Positions 53,627 through 61,887 are shown, numbered from the stretch's first letter. The stretch: DNA of 64,000 nt from Flavobacterium pectinovorum (GCF_022802975.1 NZ_JAFEVZ010000003.1:1-64000), one strand, 5' to 3'. Made by a program: numbers and translations. The notes: generated by a model not told the origin, from the letters alone.

Positions 53627-54196
53627 TTACACTTTTTTATACTCTTCAGCCACCTTTTCCAGCTCCATATACCAGTCTTCGCCAAAACGACGAATCAAGG
53701 CTTCTTTGACAAATTTGTAAACCGGAACTTCCAACTCTTTCCCCAAAGAGCAGGCATCGTCGCAAATATCCCATTTATCATAATTCACTGCAGCAAATTC
53801 CGTAAAATCTTTTACACGGATTGGATACAAATGACATGAAACCGGTTTTTTCCAATCAACAATTCCCTGATTATAGGCCTGCTCAATTCCGCAAAGAGCG
53901 GTTTTGCCATCAAAAATTACGTAAGCACAATCTTTATTATCGATTAACGGCGTTTCAAGATCTCCGTCGGTTCCTTTTAACCATGTTCCTTGTGCTTCGA
54001 TAGCCGCAATTCCTTCTTTTCGTAAAAAAGGTTTTACTTTAGGATATATATCTTCAAGAATTTTAGTTTCTGCTTCACTTAAAGGCGCACCGGCATCTCC
54101 GTCAACACAGCAGCCTCCTTTACAAGCTGACAAATTGCACACAAATTCTTTTTCAAGAATATCTTCTGAAATAATGGTTTTTCCTAATTGAAACAT
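53627..54196 (-). CDS. DUF3109 cysteine-rich protein
   Basis: This 189-residue protein belongs to the DUF3109 family, related to the YkgJ-type metal-binding proteins. Cysteines are grouped as in the family: CNLSACKGGCCVDGDAGAPLS near residue 20, KDCAYVIF and ALCGIEQA in the middle, PVSCHLYPIR at about 120, and WDICDDACSLG near 145. They probably bind an Fe-S cluster or Zn. The function is unknown. The gene has a good -7 box upstream and stands alone; the nearest gene upstream is divergent marC. Confidence 0.9.
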   Translation of the reverse strand: MFQLGKTIISEDILEKEFVCNLSACKGGCCVDGDAGAPLSEAETKILEDIYPKVKPFLRKEGIAAIEAQGTWLKGTDGDLETPLIDNKDCAYVIFDGKTALCGIEQAYNQGIVDWKKPVSCHLYPIRVKDFTEFAAVNYDKWDICDDACSLGKELEVPVYKFVKEALIRRFGEDWYMELEKVAEEYKKV

Positions 54197-54224
54197 GATT
54201 GTAAAATACTGAATTTATAAAGTG

Positions 54225-54232
54225 CAAAGATA
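54225..54232 (-). promoter_or_regulatory. -7 box of the DUF3109 gene
   Basis: TATCTTTG on the minus strand is an exact TAnnTTTG box, 28 bp before the ATG at 54196. The surrounding sequence GACTATCTTTGCA is identical to that of the queE promoter. Confidence 0.6.
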
Positions 54233-54254
54233 GTCAAAGAAAAGACATAAAAAA

Positions 54255-54376
54255 TTTACCGCAGAGATTCGCAGAGGTTTACACCAAGCTTCACAAAGAT
54301 TTATTCTTTATTTAATCCACTTAAAATAATTTTTCGTGACTCTTTGCGAAAAATCTTTGTAAAACTCTGTGGTAAA
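54255..54376. repeat. Long imperfect inverted repeat with cgcag/gcaaag wording
   Basis: The arms start TTTACCGCAGAG and end CTCTGTGGTAAA (one G-T pair). Inside are ATTCGCAGAG, CACAAAGAT and ACTCTTTGCGAAAAATCTTTG, which also pair. It fills most of the divergent gap between the DUF3109 gene and marC (54197-54512); no gene is supported there. It resembles the spacer at 21333-21564 in wording. Confidence 0.55.
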
Positions 54377-54471
54377 AACTACAATTGTTACAAATTTTTT
54401 ATTTCAAACCACTAAAACATGTTTTTATAACAAAAATATATTCTGTCAAAAAATCACCCAACTTTATTAGT

Positions 54472-54479
54472 TACCTTTG
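54472..54479 (+). promoter_or_regulatory. -7 box of the MarC-family gene
   Basis: TACCTTTG matches TAnnTTTG, 34 bp before the ATG at 54513. The -33 region has no TTG. Confidence 0.5.
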
Positions 54480-54512
54480 CAAAAGTTTTTAAATCCTTAA
54501 AATCAAAGCAAT

Positions 54513-55091
54513 ATGTTAGAAATCGATTTTAAAGAAATCATCACGGTGAGCATGGTGCTTTTTGCCGTAATTGATATTGTAGGCTCAATTCCTATTATTG
54601 TGAATCTAAGAGCAAAAGTAGGACATATAGAATCAGAGAAGGCATCACTTGTTGCCGGAACGATTATGATCGTTTTTCTTTTTGTTGGGGAAGGATTGCT
54701 TAACCTTATTGGTATTGATGTACATTCATTTGCCGTGGCAGGTTCTTTTGTGTTATTCTTTCTGGCACTGGAAATGATCTTAGGAATCCATATTTACCGT
54801 GACGAAGAACCAGGATCAGCATCTATAGTTCCGTTAGCTTTTCCGTTAATTGCAGGAGCGGGAACCATGACCACTTTATTATCGTTGCGTTCTCAATTTC
54901 ATACTATTAATATCATAATTGCTATTTTACTAAATATTATTCTGGTATATATCGTTTTAAAGTCTTCAAAAAAAATCGAAAATTTATTAGGAGAGAACGG
55001 GCTTGGCGTGGTTCGCAAGACATTTGGAGTAATTCTCTTAGCAATAGCTGTTAAATTATTCGCAGCTAATGTTAAAGGTTTGTTTGTCTAA
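54513..55091 (+). CDS. MarC-family integral membrane protein
   Basis: This 192-residue protein has six predicted membrane helices, the UPF0056/MarC layout. Family marks are FAVIDIVGSIPIIVNL in TM1, LNLIGIDVHSFAVAGSFVLFF, and SIVPLAFPLIAGAGTMTTLL in the middle, where the conserved PLAxPxxAGPG-like motif lies, and AIAVKLFAANVKGLF at the end. MarC proteins were once thought to be drug-efflux related, but a transport substrate is not established. It is followed by two plus-strand genes after an 87-bp gap with its own promoter box. Confidence 0.92.
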   Translation: MLEIDFKEIITVSMVLFAVIDIVGSIPIIVNLRAKVGHIESEKASLVAGTIMIVFLFVGEGLLNLIGIDVHSFAVAGSFVLFFLALEMILGIHIYRDEEPGSASIVPLAFPLIAGAGTMTTLLSLRSQFHTINIIIAILLNIILVYIVLKSSKKIENLLGENGLGVVRKTFGVILLAIAVKLFAANVKGLFV

Positions 55092-55103
55092 AGGATATTT
55101 TTT

Positions 55104-55111
55104 TAAATTTG
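55104..55111 (+). promoter_or_regulatory. -7 box of the small membrane protein/flavoprotein pair
   Basis: TAAATTTG matches TAnnTTTG, 67 bp before the ATG at 55178. A 12-bp perfect inverted repeat (TGTTTGTCTAAA at 55081 and its complement at 55158-55169) encloses it. Confidence 0.45.
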
Positions 55112-55177
55112 CTTCATAAAATTCTAAAATACAGCTCAAAAAGCTCTGCTTTATTATTTTAGACAAACAAACAGCTT

Positions 55178-55378
55178 ATGAAAATCTTTACTTCCATCTT
55201 AGTGGTTTTGGCATTAGCCTTAATCGTTTTTAATATTACACAACTTGACTTTCAAAATCCTTTTCAGGGAGATAGCGCAGTAGCTTTAATTGGAATTGCC
55301 GCTTCGTTTTGTGCTGTTTTGATTCTTTTAATCTTTAGAATTTCAAAAAGTATCGAAGAAAAAACAAACGGAAGATAA
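55178..55378 (+). CDS. Small two-TM membrane protein, 66 aa
   Basis: I do not recognise a named family. It has two membrane helices (about residues 4-20 and 36-55, SAVALIGIAASFCAVLILLI) separated by a short polar loop, and a charged C-terminus (SKSIEEKTNGR). The flavoprotein gene starts one base after its stop, so the two are cotranscribed and probably translationally coupled. It could tether or regulate the flavoprotein at the membrane; this is inference from position only. Confidence 0.65.
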   Translation: MKIFTSILVVLALALIVFNITQLDFQNPFQGDSAVALIGIAASFCAVLILLIFRISKSIEEKTNGR

Positions 55379-55379
55379 T

Positions 55380-55985
55380 ATGTTTGACGTTTTAATTGTT
55401 GGCGGAGGCGTCTCAGGCATGTCATGTGCGCTGGTTTTAGGATCTGCCAAAAACAAAGCTTTTGTAACCGATAAAAAAATCGGAATTTTTACTCACCAGA
55501 AAAATTCTTCATTACAGGAAGCTATTTTCTACAATGCTTATGGAATCACGCCAGGCAAATTAGGCTCTGAATTATTATTCGAAAGCACTCAGGATTTAGC
55601 CCAAACCTATCCGCATATTTCTCAGATTCCAAATGAAAAAGTAATTAAAATTGAAGGTTTTTATCCTAAATTTAAAGTAATTACAAACAAAAACTCTTAT
55701 CAGGCAAAAAACATTGTTATCGGAATTGGCTCTGCCAATACTTTTGACATAGAAGGTTTAATGGAATATGTTGAGCCACATAAAAAAGCTTTACCTGAAA
55801 AACAGCGCATCCAGCTTAAAAATGACGACCATAAAGTAGCTGACGGCATTTATGTTATTGGTACTTTAGCAGGCTGGAGAAGCCAGTTGGCTATTGCTGC
55901 AGGAAGCGGTGCTGCTGTTGCAACCGATATTTTGACTTTATGGAACAATGGTGTGCAGACTCATGCACATGATAGTATTCGATAA
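55380..55985 (+). CDS. Miniature FAD-binding oxidoreductase (thioredoxin-reductase-like, no NADPH domain)
   Basis: This 201-residue protein carries the FAD dinucleotide fold at the very start (LIVGGGVSGMSCALVLG) and the second FAD motif at the end (DGIYVIGTLAGWRSQLAIAAGSGAAVATDIL), as in thioredoxin reductases. The central NADPH domain and its CxxC redox pair are absent; between the two FAD parts only about 100 residues remain. The active form probably relies on another electron donor or acts as a flavin-binding subunit. It is coupled to the small membrane protein upstream. It is called NAD(P)/FAD-dependent oxidoreductase only by family resemblance. Confidence 0.8.
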   Translation: MFDVLIVGGGVSGMSCALVLGSAKNKAFVTDKKIGIFTHQKNSSLQEAIFYNAYGITPGKLGSELLFESTQDLAQTYPHISQIPNEKVIKIEGFYPKFKVITNKNSYQAKNIVIGIGSANTFDIEGLMEYVEPHKKALPEKQRIQLKNDDHKVADGIYVIGTLAGWRSQLAIAAGSGAAVATDILTLWNNGVQTHAHDSIR

Positions 55986-56003
55986 ATCTTAGAAAATCAT
56001 TAA

Positions 56004-56071
56004 ACCATATAAGCAATATAAGTTCATGTATGCTTTGCGTATAGATTAGATGATTATATCACTTATATTGT
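56004..56071. repeat. ACCATATAAG repeat, third copy with partial inverted partner
   Basis: ACCATATAAGCAATATAAGT at 56004 matches the elements at 24261 and 24397. ATATCACTTATATTG at about 56055-56071 is the inverted form of the same word. Together they can fold into a hairpin between the convergent flavoprotein and lipoprotein genes. Confidence 0.5.
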
Positions 56072-56088
56072 TCTGATTTGCTTCTTAT

Positions 56089-56400
56089 TTACTTAATGGA
56101 AACAATTTCAGTAACCTTGATATGTTTTTCATCTTCGCTTTTCCAGATTTCGCCTTTCACCGAAACTTCGTCACCAATTTTCAACTGTTTGTAGTTTTCA
56201 GGTCCGCCCACATTTACAATACTGATTGTAGCAAAATATAGTTCCTTTGCATCAGTAGTAATTTTAGCCGTATAGCCGTCTTTTCCTGATTCTATCGAAT
56301 CTACTTTTCCTGTAACTGTATTATTTTCTTTCATGGTTGCACATGAAATTATAAAAGTCACTAAAACGAATAGAAAGCTTATTTTTAGTATATTTTTCAT
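56089..56400 (-). CDS. Small lipoprotein, 103 aa
   Basis: The protein begins with a lipoprotein signal (FLFVLVTFIISC, Cys at about 20), followed by about 80 residues with alternating strands (TVTGKVDSIESGKDGYTAKI, GDEVSVKGEIWKSEDEKHIKV). This resembles a small OB-fold-like barrel. The family is not recognised. It is 17 bp behind the SnoaL-like gene and probably ends the operon with that gene and the S41 protease. The function is open. Confidence 0.72.
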   Translation of the reverse strand: MKNILKISFLFVLVTFIISCATMKENNTVTGKVDSIESGKDGYTAKITTDAKELYFATISIVNVGGPENYKQLKIGDEVSVKGEIWKSEDEKHIKVTEIVSIK

Positions 56401-56417
56401 GTTTTGTTCTTTATTAT

Positions 56418-56783
56418 TTATTGTAGAGCGATACAGCTTCCTGCTATTACTTTTAAACTTTCATCAAATTGTTTCCAGACCCTGATATAACGAAAAGTAC
56501 CGCTTATCGGATTATTATCAAATGCTCCTTTTAAAGAAACGGTCACAGCAACCACAGCAGTATCATCAATTATATTGATAATTTGATCTGAAGCCTCCAG
56601 TAAATCAATTTTCATTTTACCTGAGCGATACGAATTCAAATCAAATTCTTTGGTAATAGTATTTCCATTCGGTAAATTGAACAGCAAATCGTCATGCAGC
56701 ACCTTTTCCAAAACCGAAACATCTGCTTTTTTAATAGCTGTCAGAAGTTCGATTTCAGCATTTACAACAATTTCTGTTTTCAT
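56418..56783 (-). CDS. SnoaL/NTF2-like (DUF4440) protein
   Basis: This 121-residue protein has no signal. It shows the NTF2-like cone fold pattern: a helical start (EIELLTAIKKADVSVLEKVLHDDLLF), then strands with NGNTITKEFDLNSYRSGKMK, DTAVVAVTVSLKGAFDNN and FRYIRVWKQFDESLKVIAGS. DUF4440 members bind small molecules or act as enzyme subunits; nothing here shows which. It lies 18 bp behind the S41 protease gene and 17 bp before the lipoprotein gene. Confidence 0.85.
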   Translation of the reverse strand: MKTEIVVNAEIELLTAIKKADVSVLEKVLHDDLLFNLPNGNTITKEFDLNSYRSGKMKIDLLEASDQIINIIDDTAVVAVTVSLKGAFDNNPISGTFRYIRVWKQFDESLKVIAGSCIALQ

Positions 56784-56801
56784 TATAAAAAAATTAAATG
56801 A

Positions 56802-58379
56802 TTATTTTTTTGGATTCAGAACCTTTTTAATCATGGCATCTTCTTTCAGAATGACATCGTAATAATACAATTCGCCATATAATTGTCGGGCAAATTCTGC
56901 TGTAATGTATCGATTAACCAAATCTTTAGTTTTATCTAACTTAAGATCCAGACCGGTGAGAAAAATGTAGTTTTTAAATTTTTTAAAATAAACATCAGAC
57001 TTTTTCATTCTTGTTAAAAACTCATTAAAATGAAGTCCTGCAAATGCATTTCTGTTTTTATCCAATTCTTCAAAAACAAAATGTCCCACGATTCCGGTTT
57101 GCATCAAATACGCTACATTTTCATTACCGTGTTCAGCCTCCATTGGCACAAAAACATCCGGTACTATTCCGCCTCCGCCGTATACAATTTTGCCTTTCGG
57201 AGTTTTAAATTTTAAAGAATCAGCGACTTTTATACTGTCTTTAGCATATAATTCGCCTGTTTTAATTCTAGCTTCAGACTCTTTAAAATATTCATCGTTT
57301 CCTTTGGTATAGGGCTTTTGAATTGATCTTCCGGTTGGCGTATAATATCTCGCTACTGTTAATCGAACGGCCGATCCGTCATTAAAATCCATTTCACGCT
57401 GTACCAATCCTTTCCCAAAAGAACGGCGGCCAACGATTGTTCCGCGGTCATTATCCTGAATTGCACCTGCCAGAATTTCACTTGCCGAAGCACTGTTTTC
57501 ATTAATCAAAACGGTTACTTTTCCGGTTTCAAAACTTCCGCTTTTTGTGGCGTATGTTTTTTCTGTAGTCCCATTTTTGTTTTTGGTAAACACGATAAGC
57601 TGTTTGTCTTTCAAAAACTCATCGGCAATAGCCACAGCTTCTTCCATATAACCCCCTCCGTTATCACGAACGTCAATTACCAAAGACTGAATTCCCTTTT
57701 GTTTCAATCTTGTCAAACCAGACTTAAACTCATCATAGGTTGTTTCTGCAAAACGATTTATTTTGATGTAACCGGTTTTATTATCAAGTAATAAAGATGC
57801 ATCTACGCTTTTTAGCGGAATAACATCTCTTTTAATTTTAAACTTCAGTTTCTTTTGTTCCGATTTTCTAAAAACTGTCAATTCTATTTCAGAGCCTTTA
57901 ATCCCTTTTAGTTTAGAAAATAAACTATCAGAAGGTAATTTTCTACCAAACAATTTTGTTTTTCCGGCATATAAAATTCGATCCCCTGATTTTATTCCGG
58001 CTTTTGCCGAAGGTCCGTTTTCAACTGGCTTGATAATCGCAACAGAATCTTTATACATGTAAAAATTAATTCCAACCCCAACAAAATCACCTTTCATACT
58101 TTCGGCAACTTCGGCTTGTTCACTTGGCGGAATATAAATTGAATGCGGATCTAATTTGGACAAAATATTATCTACTGTCAGATTGACAATCGAATCCGTA
58201 TTAACACTGTCAACATACTCATTATTGATAAAATCTATCAGTTTGTTCAGCTTGGTTTTGGAGTAATTTTTAGCCAAAAGCGTGTCCTCCACAGGAGCAC
58301 TCATGAGGCTTCCGAGAACAGTTCCAAGAGCAAAAGCTGCTCCGATAATAATTGGCAAATATTTTAAATTGAATTTCAT
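56802..58379 (-). CDS. S41 family C-terminal processing peptidase (CtpA/Prc type)
   Basis: This 525-residue protein has an N-terminal membrane/signal helix (LPIIIGAAFALGTVLGSLMS), a PDZ domain (about 90-170, GVGINFYMYKDSVAIIKPV, GIKSGDRILYAG) and the S41 serine protease core. The catalytic Ser is in NENSASASEILAGAIQD and the general-base Lys in RRSFGKGLVQ. A C-terminal extension of about 130 residues follows. It cuts exported proteins near their C-termini in the periplasm. Its start overlaps the stop of the dCMP deaminase gene by 4 bp, so they are coupled. Confidence 0.94.
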   Translation of the reverse strand: MKFNLKYLPIIIGAAFALGTVLGSLMSAPVEDTLLAKNYSKTKLNKLIDFINNEYVDSVNTDSIVNLTVDNILSKLDPHSIYIPPSEQAEVAESMKGDFVGVGINFYMYKDSVAIIKPVENGPSAKAGIKSGDRILYAGKTKLFGRKLPSDSLFSKLKGIKGSEIELTVFRKSEQKKLKFKIKRDVIPLKSVDASLLLDNKTGYIKINRFAETTYDEFKSGLTRLKQKGIQSLVIDVRDNGGGYMEEAVAIADEFLKDKQLIVFTKNKNGTTEKTYATKSGSFETGKVTVLINENSASASEILAGAIQDNDRGTIVGRRSFGKGLVQREMDFNDGSAVRLTVARYYTPTGRSIQKPYTKGNDEYFKESEARIKTGELYAKDSIKVADSLKFKTPKGKIVYGGGGIVPDVFVPMEAEHGNENVAYLMQTGIVGHFVFEELDKNRNAFAGLHFNEFLTRMKKSDVYFKKFKNYIFLTGLDLKLDKTKDLVNRYITAEFARQLYGELYYYDVILKEDAMIKKVLNPKK

Positions 58380-58810
58380 TGTTCTTCTAAAACAGGAATA
58401 TGCTCTACCTCTACACCAGCTTTTAATAAAAACTGAATCCCGGAATCATCACGATATCCATCTTGATACACCACTCTTTTTATTCCTGACTGATGTATTA
58501 ACTTACTGCATTCTTTGCAGGGTGAAAGTGTAATGTATAAGGTCGCCCCTTCGCACGATTGTGTTGATCTGGCTACTTTTAAAATTGCATTTGCCTCAGC
58601 ATGCAAAACATCCCAACGGGTTAACCCTTCTTCATCTTCGCAGCAATTTTCAAATCCGGTTGGTGTTCCATTGTAACCATCAGAAATAATCATTCTGTCT
58701 TTTACAATTATAGCTCCTACCTTCTTTCGCTTGCAATACGACAGCAAACCCCATTCTTTGGCAATTCGTAAATATGCTCTGTCGTACTTATTTAATTTTT
58801 TTATATCCAT
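58376..58810 (-). CDS. dCMP/CMP deaminase (ComEB-like)
   Basis: This 144-residue zinc enzyme deaminates dCMP to dUMP for dTTP synthesis. The Zn/active-site motifs are HAEANAILKVARS (His and catalytic Glu) and LSPCKECSKLI (two Cys). The entry CKRKKVGAIIVKDRMIISDGYNGTP and GFENC are typical of dCMP deaminases. Length is normal. It lies 4 bp behind the HupE/UreJ gene and overlaps the protease gene by 4 bp, giving a compact three-gene unit. Confidence 0.93.
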   Translation of the reverse strand: MDIKKLNKYDRAYLRIAKEWGLLSYCKRKKVGAIIVKDRMIISDGYNGTPTGFENCCEDEEGLTRWDVLHAEANAILKVARSTQSCEGATLYITLSPCKECSKLIHQSGIKRVVYQDGYRDDSGIQFLLKAGVEVEHIPVLEEQ

Positions 58811-58814
58811 TAAT

Positions 58815-59408
58815 TTATCTGTTCCAAATCGGGCTTTCTACAATCATCGGAATTACAACTCCTATGATAAAAGCCGACATTACAAGTGCCCAGTCGCGTT
58901 TAGAAAAACGAAATACTGTCTGCACAATGTATGATATTACCAAAACCACAAAAACTACTATCAACTGCGCTGCTTCAATTCCGAGAGCAAATTCCAATAA
59001 AGGTACTAATTTTGAAGACGCTGTACCACCTAAAATGGTTTTAAAATAATTTGAGAATCCAAGTCCGTGTATTATTCCAAAAAACAAAGTCACAAAAAAG
59101 ATCAGATTAAGACTTTCATTTTTAGCTGCTTTTCCGGCTGTAAAAAGATGAAAAACTGCTGTTACTAAAATTGTAATCGGAATTAAGAACTCTACCAAAT
59201 TTGCTTTTACAGCTATGATCCCAAAAACAGAGAGCAATAAAGCCAATGTGTGACCAACTGTAAAAACAGTTACCAATAACAAAATACGTTTCCAGTCCTT
59301 AAAAGCGTACGGAATTGTCAGGGCTATTAAAAACAATACGTGGTCATAAGCATGAATATCTAAAACATGCTTTAAACCTATCTGAAAATAAATCCAAAAT
59401 TCTGACAT
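58815..59408 (-). CDS. HupE/UreJ-like membrane protein
   Basis: This 197-residue protein has five to six membrane helices and the HupE/UreJ_2 marks GLKHVLDIHAYDHVLFLIAL at residues 11-30 (His pair), FTVGHTLALLLSVFG and FGIIHGLGFSNYFKTILGG with a further His pair. Conserved His residues suggest divalent-metal handling. No hydrogenase or urease genes are near, so its metal and partner are unknown. It is the first gene of the unit with dCMP deaminase and the S41 protease. The region 59409-59548 contains only the divergent promoters. Confidence 0.85.
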   Translation of the reverse strand: MSEFWIYFQIGLKHVLDIHAYDHVLFLIALTIPYAFKDWKRILLLVTVFTVGHTLALLLSVFGIIAVKANLVEFLIPITILVTAVFHLFTAGKAAKNESLNLIFFVTLFFGIIHGLGFSNYFKTILGGTASSKLVPLLEFALGIEAAQLIVVFVVLVISYIVQTVFRFSKRDWALVMSAFIIGVVIPMIVESPIWNR

Positions 59409-59548
59409 GAGGTTACTTATATTAATTGATTTGGGGCTGTAAACTTACGATTTATTTTGAAAAATTAAATAAAGCCCATATTAAAACAACGGATAATAAT
59501 AAGTTAAATTTTATGAGAACTTTAAAATTAATAATTTAAAATAAAAAT

Positions 59549-59556
59549 TATCTTTG
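59549..59556 (+). promoter_or_regulatory. -7 box of the TerB gene
   Basis: TATCTTTG matches TAnnTTTG, 22 bp before the ATG at 59578. The transcript would start near 59562, after the in-frame ATG at 59554, which supports the later start. No clear TTG at -33. Confidence 0.55.
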
Positions 59557-59577
59557 TGGCATAAAAACACTATAATT

Positions 59578-60009
59578 ATGTCATTTTCAGATTTATTTGA
59601 TAGCGAATTCAAACAAAGAAACAAAGGTCACTTTTCAGCTATTGTTCGTGTAGCATTAGCAGACGGAATTGTACTTCCTGAAGAAAAAAGTTTCTTGGAT
59701 AAACTAGCTTCACGTTTAGAAATTTCAGAAACTGAGTATGAAGAAATTCTTGAAGACCCTTTAAAATATCCTATCAACCCACCTTATTTACATGTTCAGC
59801 GTTTAGAGCGTTTATATGATTTGACCAGAATGGTACATGTTGACCATCATCTTGAAGACCAACAGGAAGTAATGTTGAGAAAACTGGGTATTGCTTTAGG
59901 ATTTACACCAAGCAACGTAAATTATATCATTGCAAAAGCATTATCATTAGTTGACAAAAAAGTTGATGCCGATACTTTTGTTTATGAAATGCAGCACATG
60001 CATAAATAA
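59578..60009 (+). CDS. TerB-like tellurite-resistance family protein
   Basis: From the chosen start the protein has 143 residues: MSFSDLFDSEF, then a TerB-like all-helical domain with AIVRVALADGIVLPEEKSFLDKLA, a pair of acidic helices, HVDHHLEDQQEVMLRKLGIALGF and a His/Met-rich end. The acidic metal-binding positions typical of TerB (AxADGxxxxxE) are present. TerB family proteins are linked to metal and stress responses; a tellurite link cannot be shown here. The gene stands alone, with a shared terminator to fbp. Confidence 0.85.
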   Translation: MSFSDLFDSEFKQRNKGHFSAIVRVALADGIVLPEEKSFLDKLASRLEISETEYEEILEDPLKYPINPPYLHVQRLERLYDLTRMVHVDHHLEDQQEVMLRKLGIALGFTPSNVNYIIAKALSLVDKKVDADTFVYEMQHMHK

Positions 60010-60052
60010 TATTCGGCTTTTCTTTTTATAGTAAAACTGAGATTAAATTATA

Positions 60053-60083
60053 AAACCCGACAAATTTAAAATTTGTCGGGTTT
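60053..60083. terminator. Bidirectional terminator between TerB and fbp
   Basis: A 13-bp perfect stem (AAACCCGACAAAT and complement) with a 5-nt loop is followed by T-rich sequence on the plus strand. It is shared by the convergent ends at 60009 and 60124. Confidence 0.85.
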
Positions 60084-60123
60084 CTTTTTATCACTTAAAT
60101 TCATATAGATCAGGCCAAATAAC

Positions 60124-61131
60124 TTAAAGTCCTTCAGCCATAAATTCCTCTGCTTTTTCTACCATATCATAGTTTCCACAGAAAAAAGGAACACGTTCGT
60201 GCAATTCAGTTGGCTGAATTTCCATGATTCTTCCAAAACCGTCAGTTGCTTTTCCTCCTGCTTGTTCTGCAATAAATGCCATCGGGTTGCATTCGTATAA
60301 TAAACGTAATTTTCCTTTTGGCGCTTTTGAACTGGTTGGATATAAATAAATTCCTCCTTTAATCATATTTCGATGAAAATCTGAGACTAAACTTCCAATG
60401 TATCTTGAAGTATATGGTCTGTCTTCTTCTTCACGCTGACAATATTTAATGTAATTTTTTACTCCTTGCGGAAAATGCACATAATTTCCCTCATTCACAG
60501 AATAAATATGGCCGCTTTCCGGAAACTTCATATTTGGATGTGACAGATAGAAGGTTCCAATTGCAGGATTTAACGTAAAGCCATTAACACCATGACCTGT
60601 CGTATAAACCAACATGGTCGATGTTCCGTAAATTACATAACCCGCCGCAACCTGATTGATTCCCGGCTGTAAAAAATCCTCGCTAGTTACCGGAGTTCCG
60701 ATAGGCGTAATTCTTCTAAAAACAGAAAAAATAGTTCCAAGAGAACCATTTACATCAATATTAGAAGATCCGTCTAGAGGATCCATCAAGATCACGTACT
60801 TATTATTATTACTGTTGTCGCTCCCCTTGACAGTAATAAATTCGTCGTTTTCTTCAGAAGCAATACCACAGACAATCTCACGGTTTATTAACGTCTGGAT
60901 AAATACTTCGTTTGCATAAACATCTAATTTTTGCTGTTCTTCTCCCTGAATATTCTGTTCGCCTACAGCGCCAATTATATCCACTAATCCAGCCTTGTTT
61001 ACTTTATAGTTTACGACTTTTGCCGCCAAACGTATAGAGTTGATAATCCGGGACAATTCCCCAGATGAGTACTGAAATGCTTTTTGGTTCTCAATAATAA
61101 ACTCTCCCAGTGTTTTATTGCGTTCTTCCAT
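60124..61131 (-). CDS. fbp: Class 1 fructose-1,6-bisphosphatase
   Basis: This gluconeogenic enzyme hydrolyses fructose-1,6-bisphosphate. From the start chosen here it has 335 residues. Visible motifs are [18 protein letters not shown] (metal-site Glu), CGIASEEND, the hallmark [19 protein letters not shown], and [26 protein letters not shown] with the substrate-binding Arg and Lys. The start [16 protein letters not shown] matches the family; an in-frame ATG at 61164 would add 11 unusual residues. It stands alone, divergent from the GNAT gene. Confidence 0.96.
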   Translation of the reverse strand: MEERNKTLGEFIIENQKAFQYSSGELSRIINSIRLAAKVVNYKVNKAGLVDIIGAVGEQNIQGEEQQKLDVYANEVFIQTLINREIVCGIASEENDEFITVKGSDNSNNNKYVILMDPLDGSSNIDVNGSLGTIFSVFRRITPIGTPVTSEDFLQPGINQVAAGYVIYGTSTMLVYTTGHGVNGFTLNPAIGTFYLSHPNMKFPESGHIYSVNEGNYVHFPQGVKNYIKYCQREEEDRPYTSRYIGSLVSDFHRNMIKGGIYLYPTSSKAPKGKLRLLYECNPMAFIAEQAGGKATDGFGRIMEIQPTELHERVPFFCGNYDMVEKAEEFMAEGL

Positions 61132-61302
61132 TGCTATATCGTTGTAATTTTGTTTATAAGTCACAAATATCGCTTTTTTTGTGAGAATGATTCAAAAATT
61201 ATTTTGTTAGTTTGCTACTATTGTATATTTGCTAATTAAATATGAAAAGTATCTAATAAAAAAATACTTAATTAGCCAATAACAGATTAAAAATATGAAT
61301 TT

Positions 61303-61779
61303 ATGAATATTAGAAAAGGAAAACCTGAAGACATGGAAGCCGTTTTAGGGCTAATTCAGGAGCTTGCGATATTCGAAAAAGAGCCTGATGCGGTTTTAGT
61401 TACCGTTGATGATTTAATACGTGATGGTTTTGGTGAAAAACCACTGTTTCATGTTTTTGTTGCCGAGGTTAAAAAGCAGATTGTCGGTATAGCATTGTAC
61501 TATTATCGTTATTCTACCTGGAAAGGAAAAACAATTCATCTTGAAGATCTAATTGTAAAGGAAGAAATGCGTGGTTCAGGTTTGGGATCTGCTCTTTATT
61601 CTGAAATCATAAAACAAGGAAAAAAAGATAATGTTCGAAGAATTGAATGGAATGTTCTCGACTGGAACACACCTGCAGTAAATTTCTACGAGAACTCTGG
61701 CGCAAAAGTTCTTGAAGAATGGAGAGTAGTTCAAATGGATGAAGCAGGAATTAATTCGTACCTGGAAAAAATAAATTAA
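61303..61779 (+). CDS. GNAT family N-acetyltransferase
   Basis: This 158-residue acetyltransferase begins MNIRKGKPEDMEAVLGLIQE. The acetyl-CoA pyrophosphate-binding motif is VKEEMRGSGLGSALYSEIIK (about residues 86-105). The late WNVLDWNTPAVNFYENSGAK completes the GNAT fold and resembles the SAT/thialysine acetyltransferase group. The substrate is probably a small amine or polyamine; this is inference from that resemblance. It stands upstream of the aspartate kinase gene with two hairpins between. Confidence 0.9.
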   Translation: MNIRKGKPEDMEAVLGLIQELAIFEKEPDAVLVTVDDLIRDGFGEKPLFHVFVAEVKKQIVGIALYYYRYSTWKGKTIHLEDLIVKEEMRGSGLGSALYSEIIKQGKKDNVRRIEWNVLDWNTPAVNFYENSGAKVLEEWRVVQMDEAGINSYLEKIN

Positions 61780-61792
61780 TTGTAAAAAAACA

Positions 61793-61823
61793 AGACAGAT
61801 TATTAAGGAGTAAACATCTGTCT
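61793..61823 (+). terminator. Hairpin after the GNAT gene
   Basis: The 8-bp stem AGACAGAT / ATCTGTCT encloses a 15-nt loop, 14 bp after the GNAT stop. No real T-tract follows, so termination is doubtful. Confidence 0.45.
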
Positions 61824-61848
61824 AATATTAAATTTTAAAAAACTGATA

Positions 61849-61870
61849 GAGACGCACTTCAGTGCGTCTC
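61849..61870. repeat. Perfect 22-nt palindromic hairpin before the aspartate kinase gene
   Basis: GAGACGCACT, two bases, and its exact complement. It ends 18 bp before the aspartate kinase ATG and so lies in its 5' untranslated region. I recall the same palindrome as an abundant intergenic element in many Bacteroidota; the copy number here is one. Confidence 0.6.
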
Positions 61871-61887
61871 AACAATACAAATTAAAG

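Noticed and set aside
61780..61887. Possible attenuator before the aspartate kinase gene
   Set aside because: Two hairpins are present but there is no T-tract terminator and no short frame rich in Lys, Thr or Met codons.
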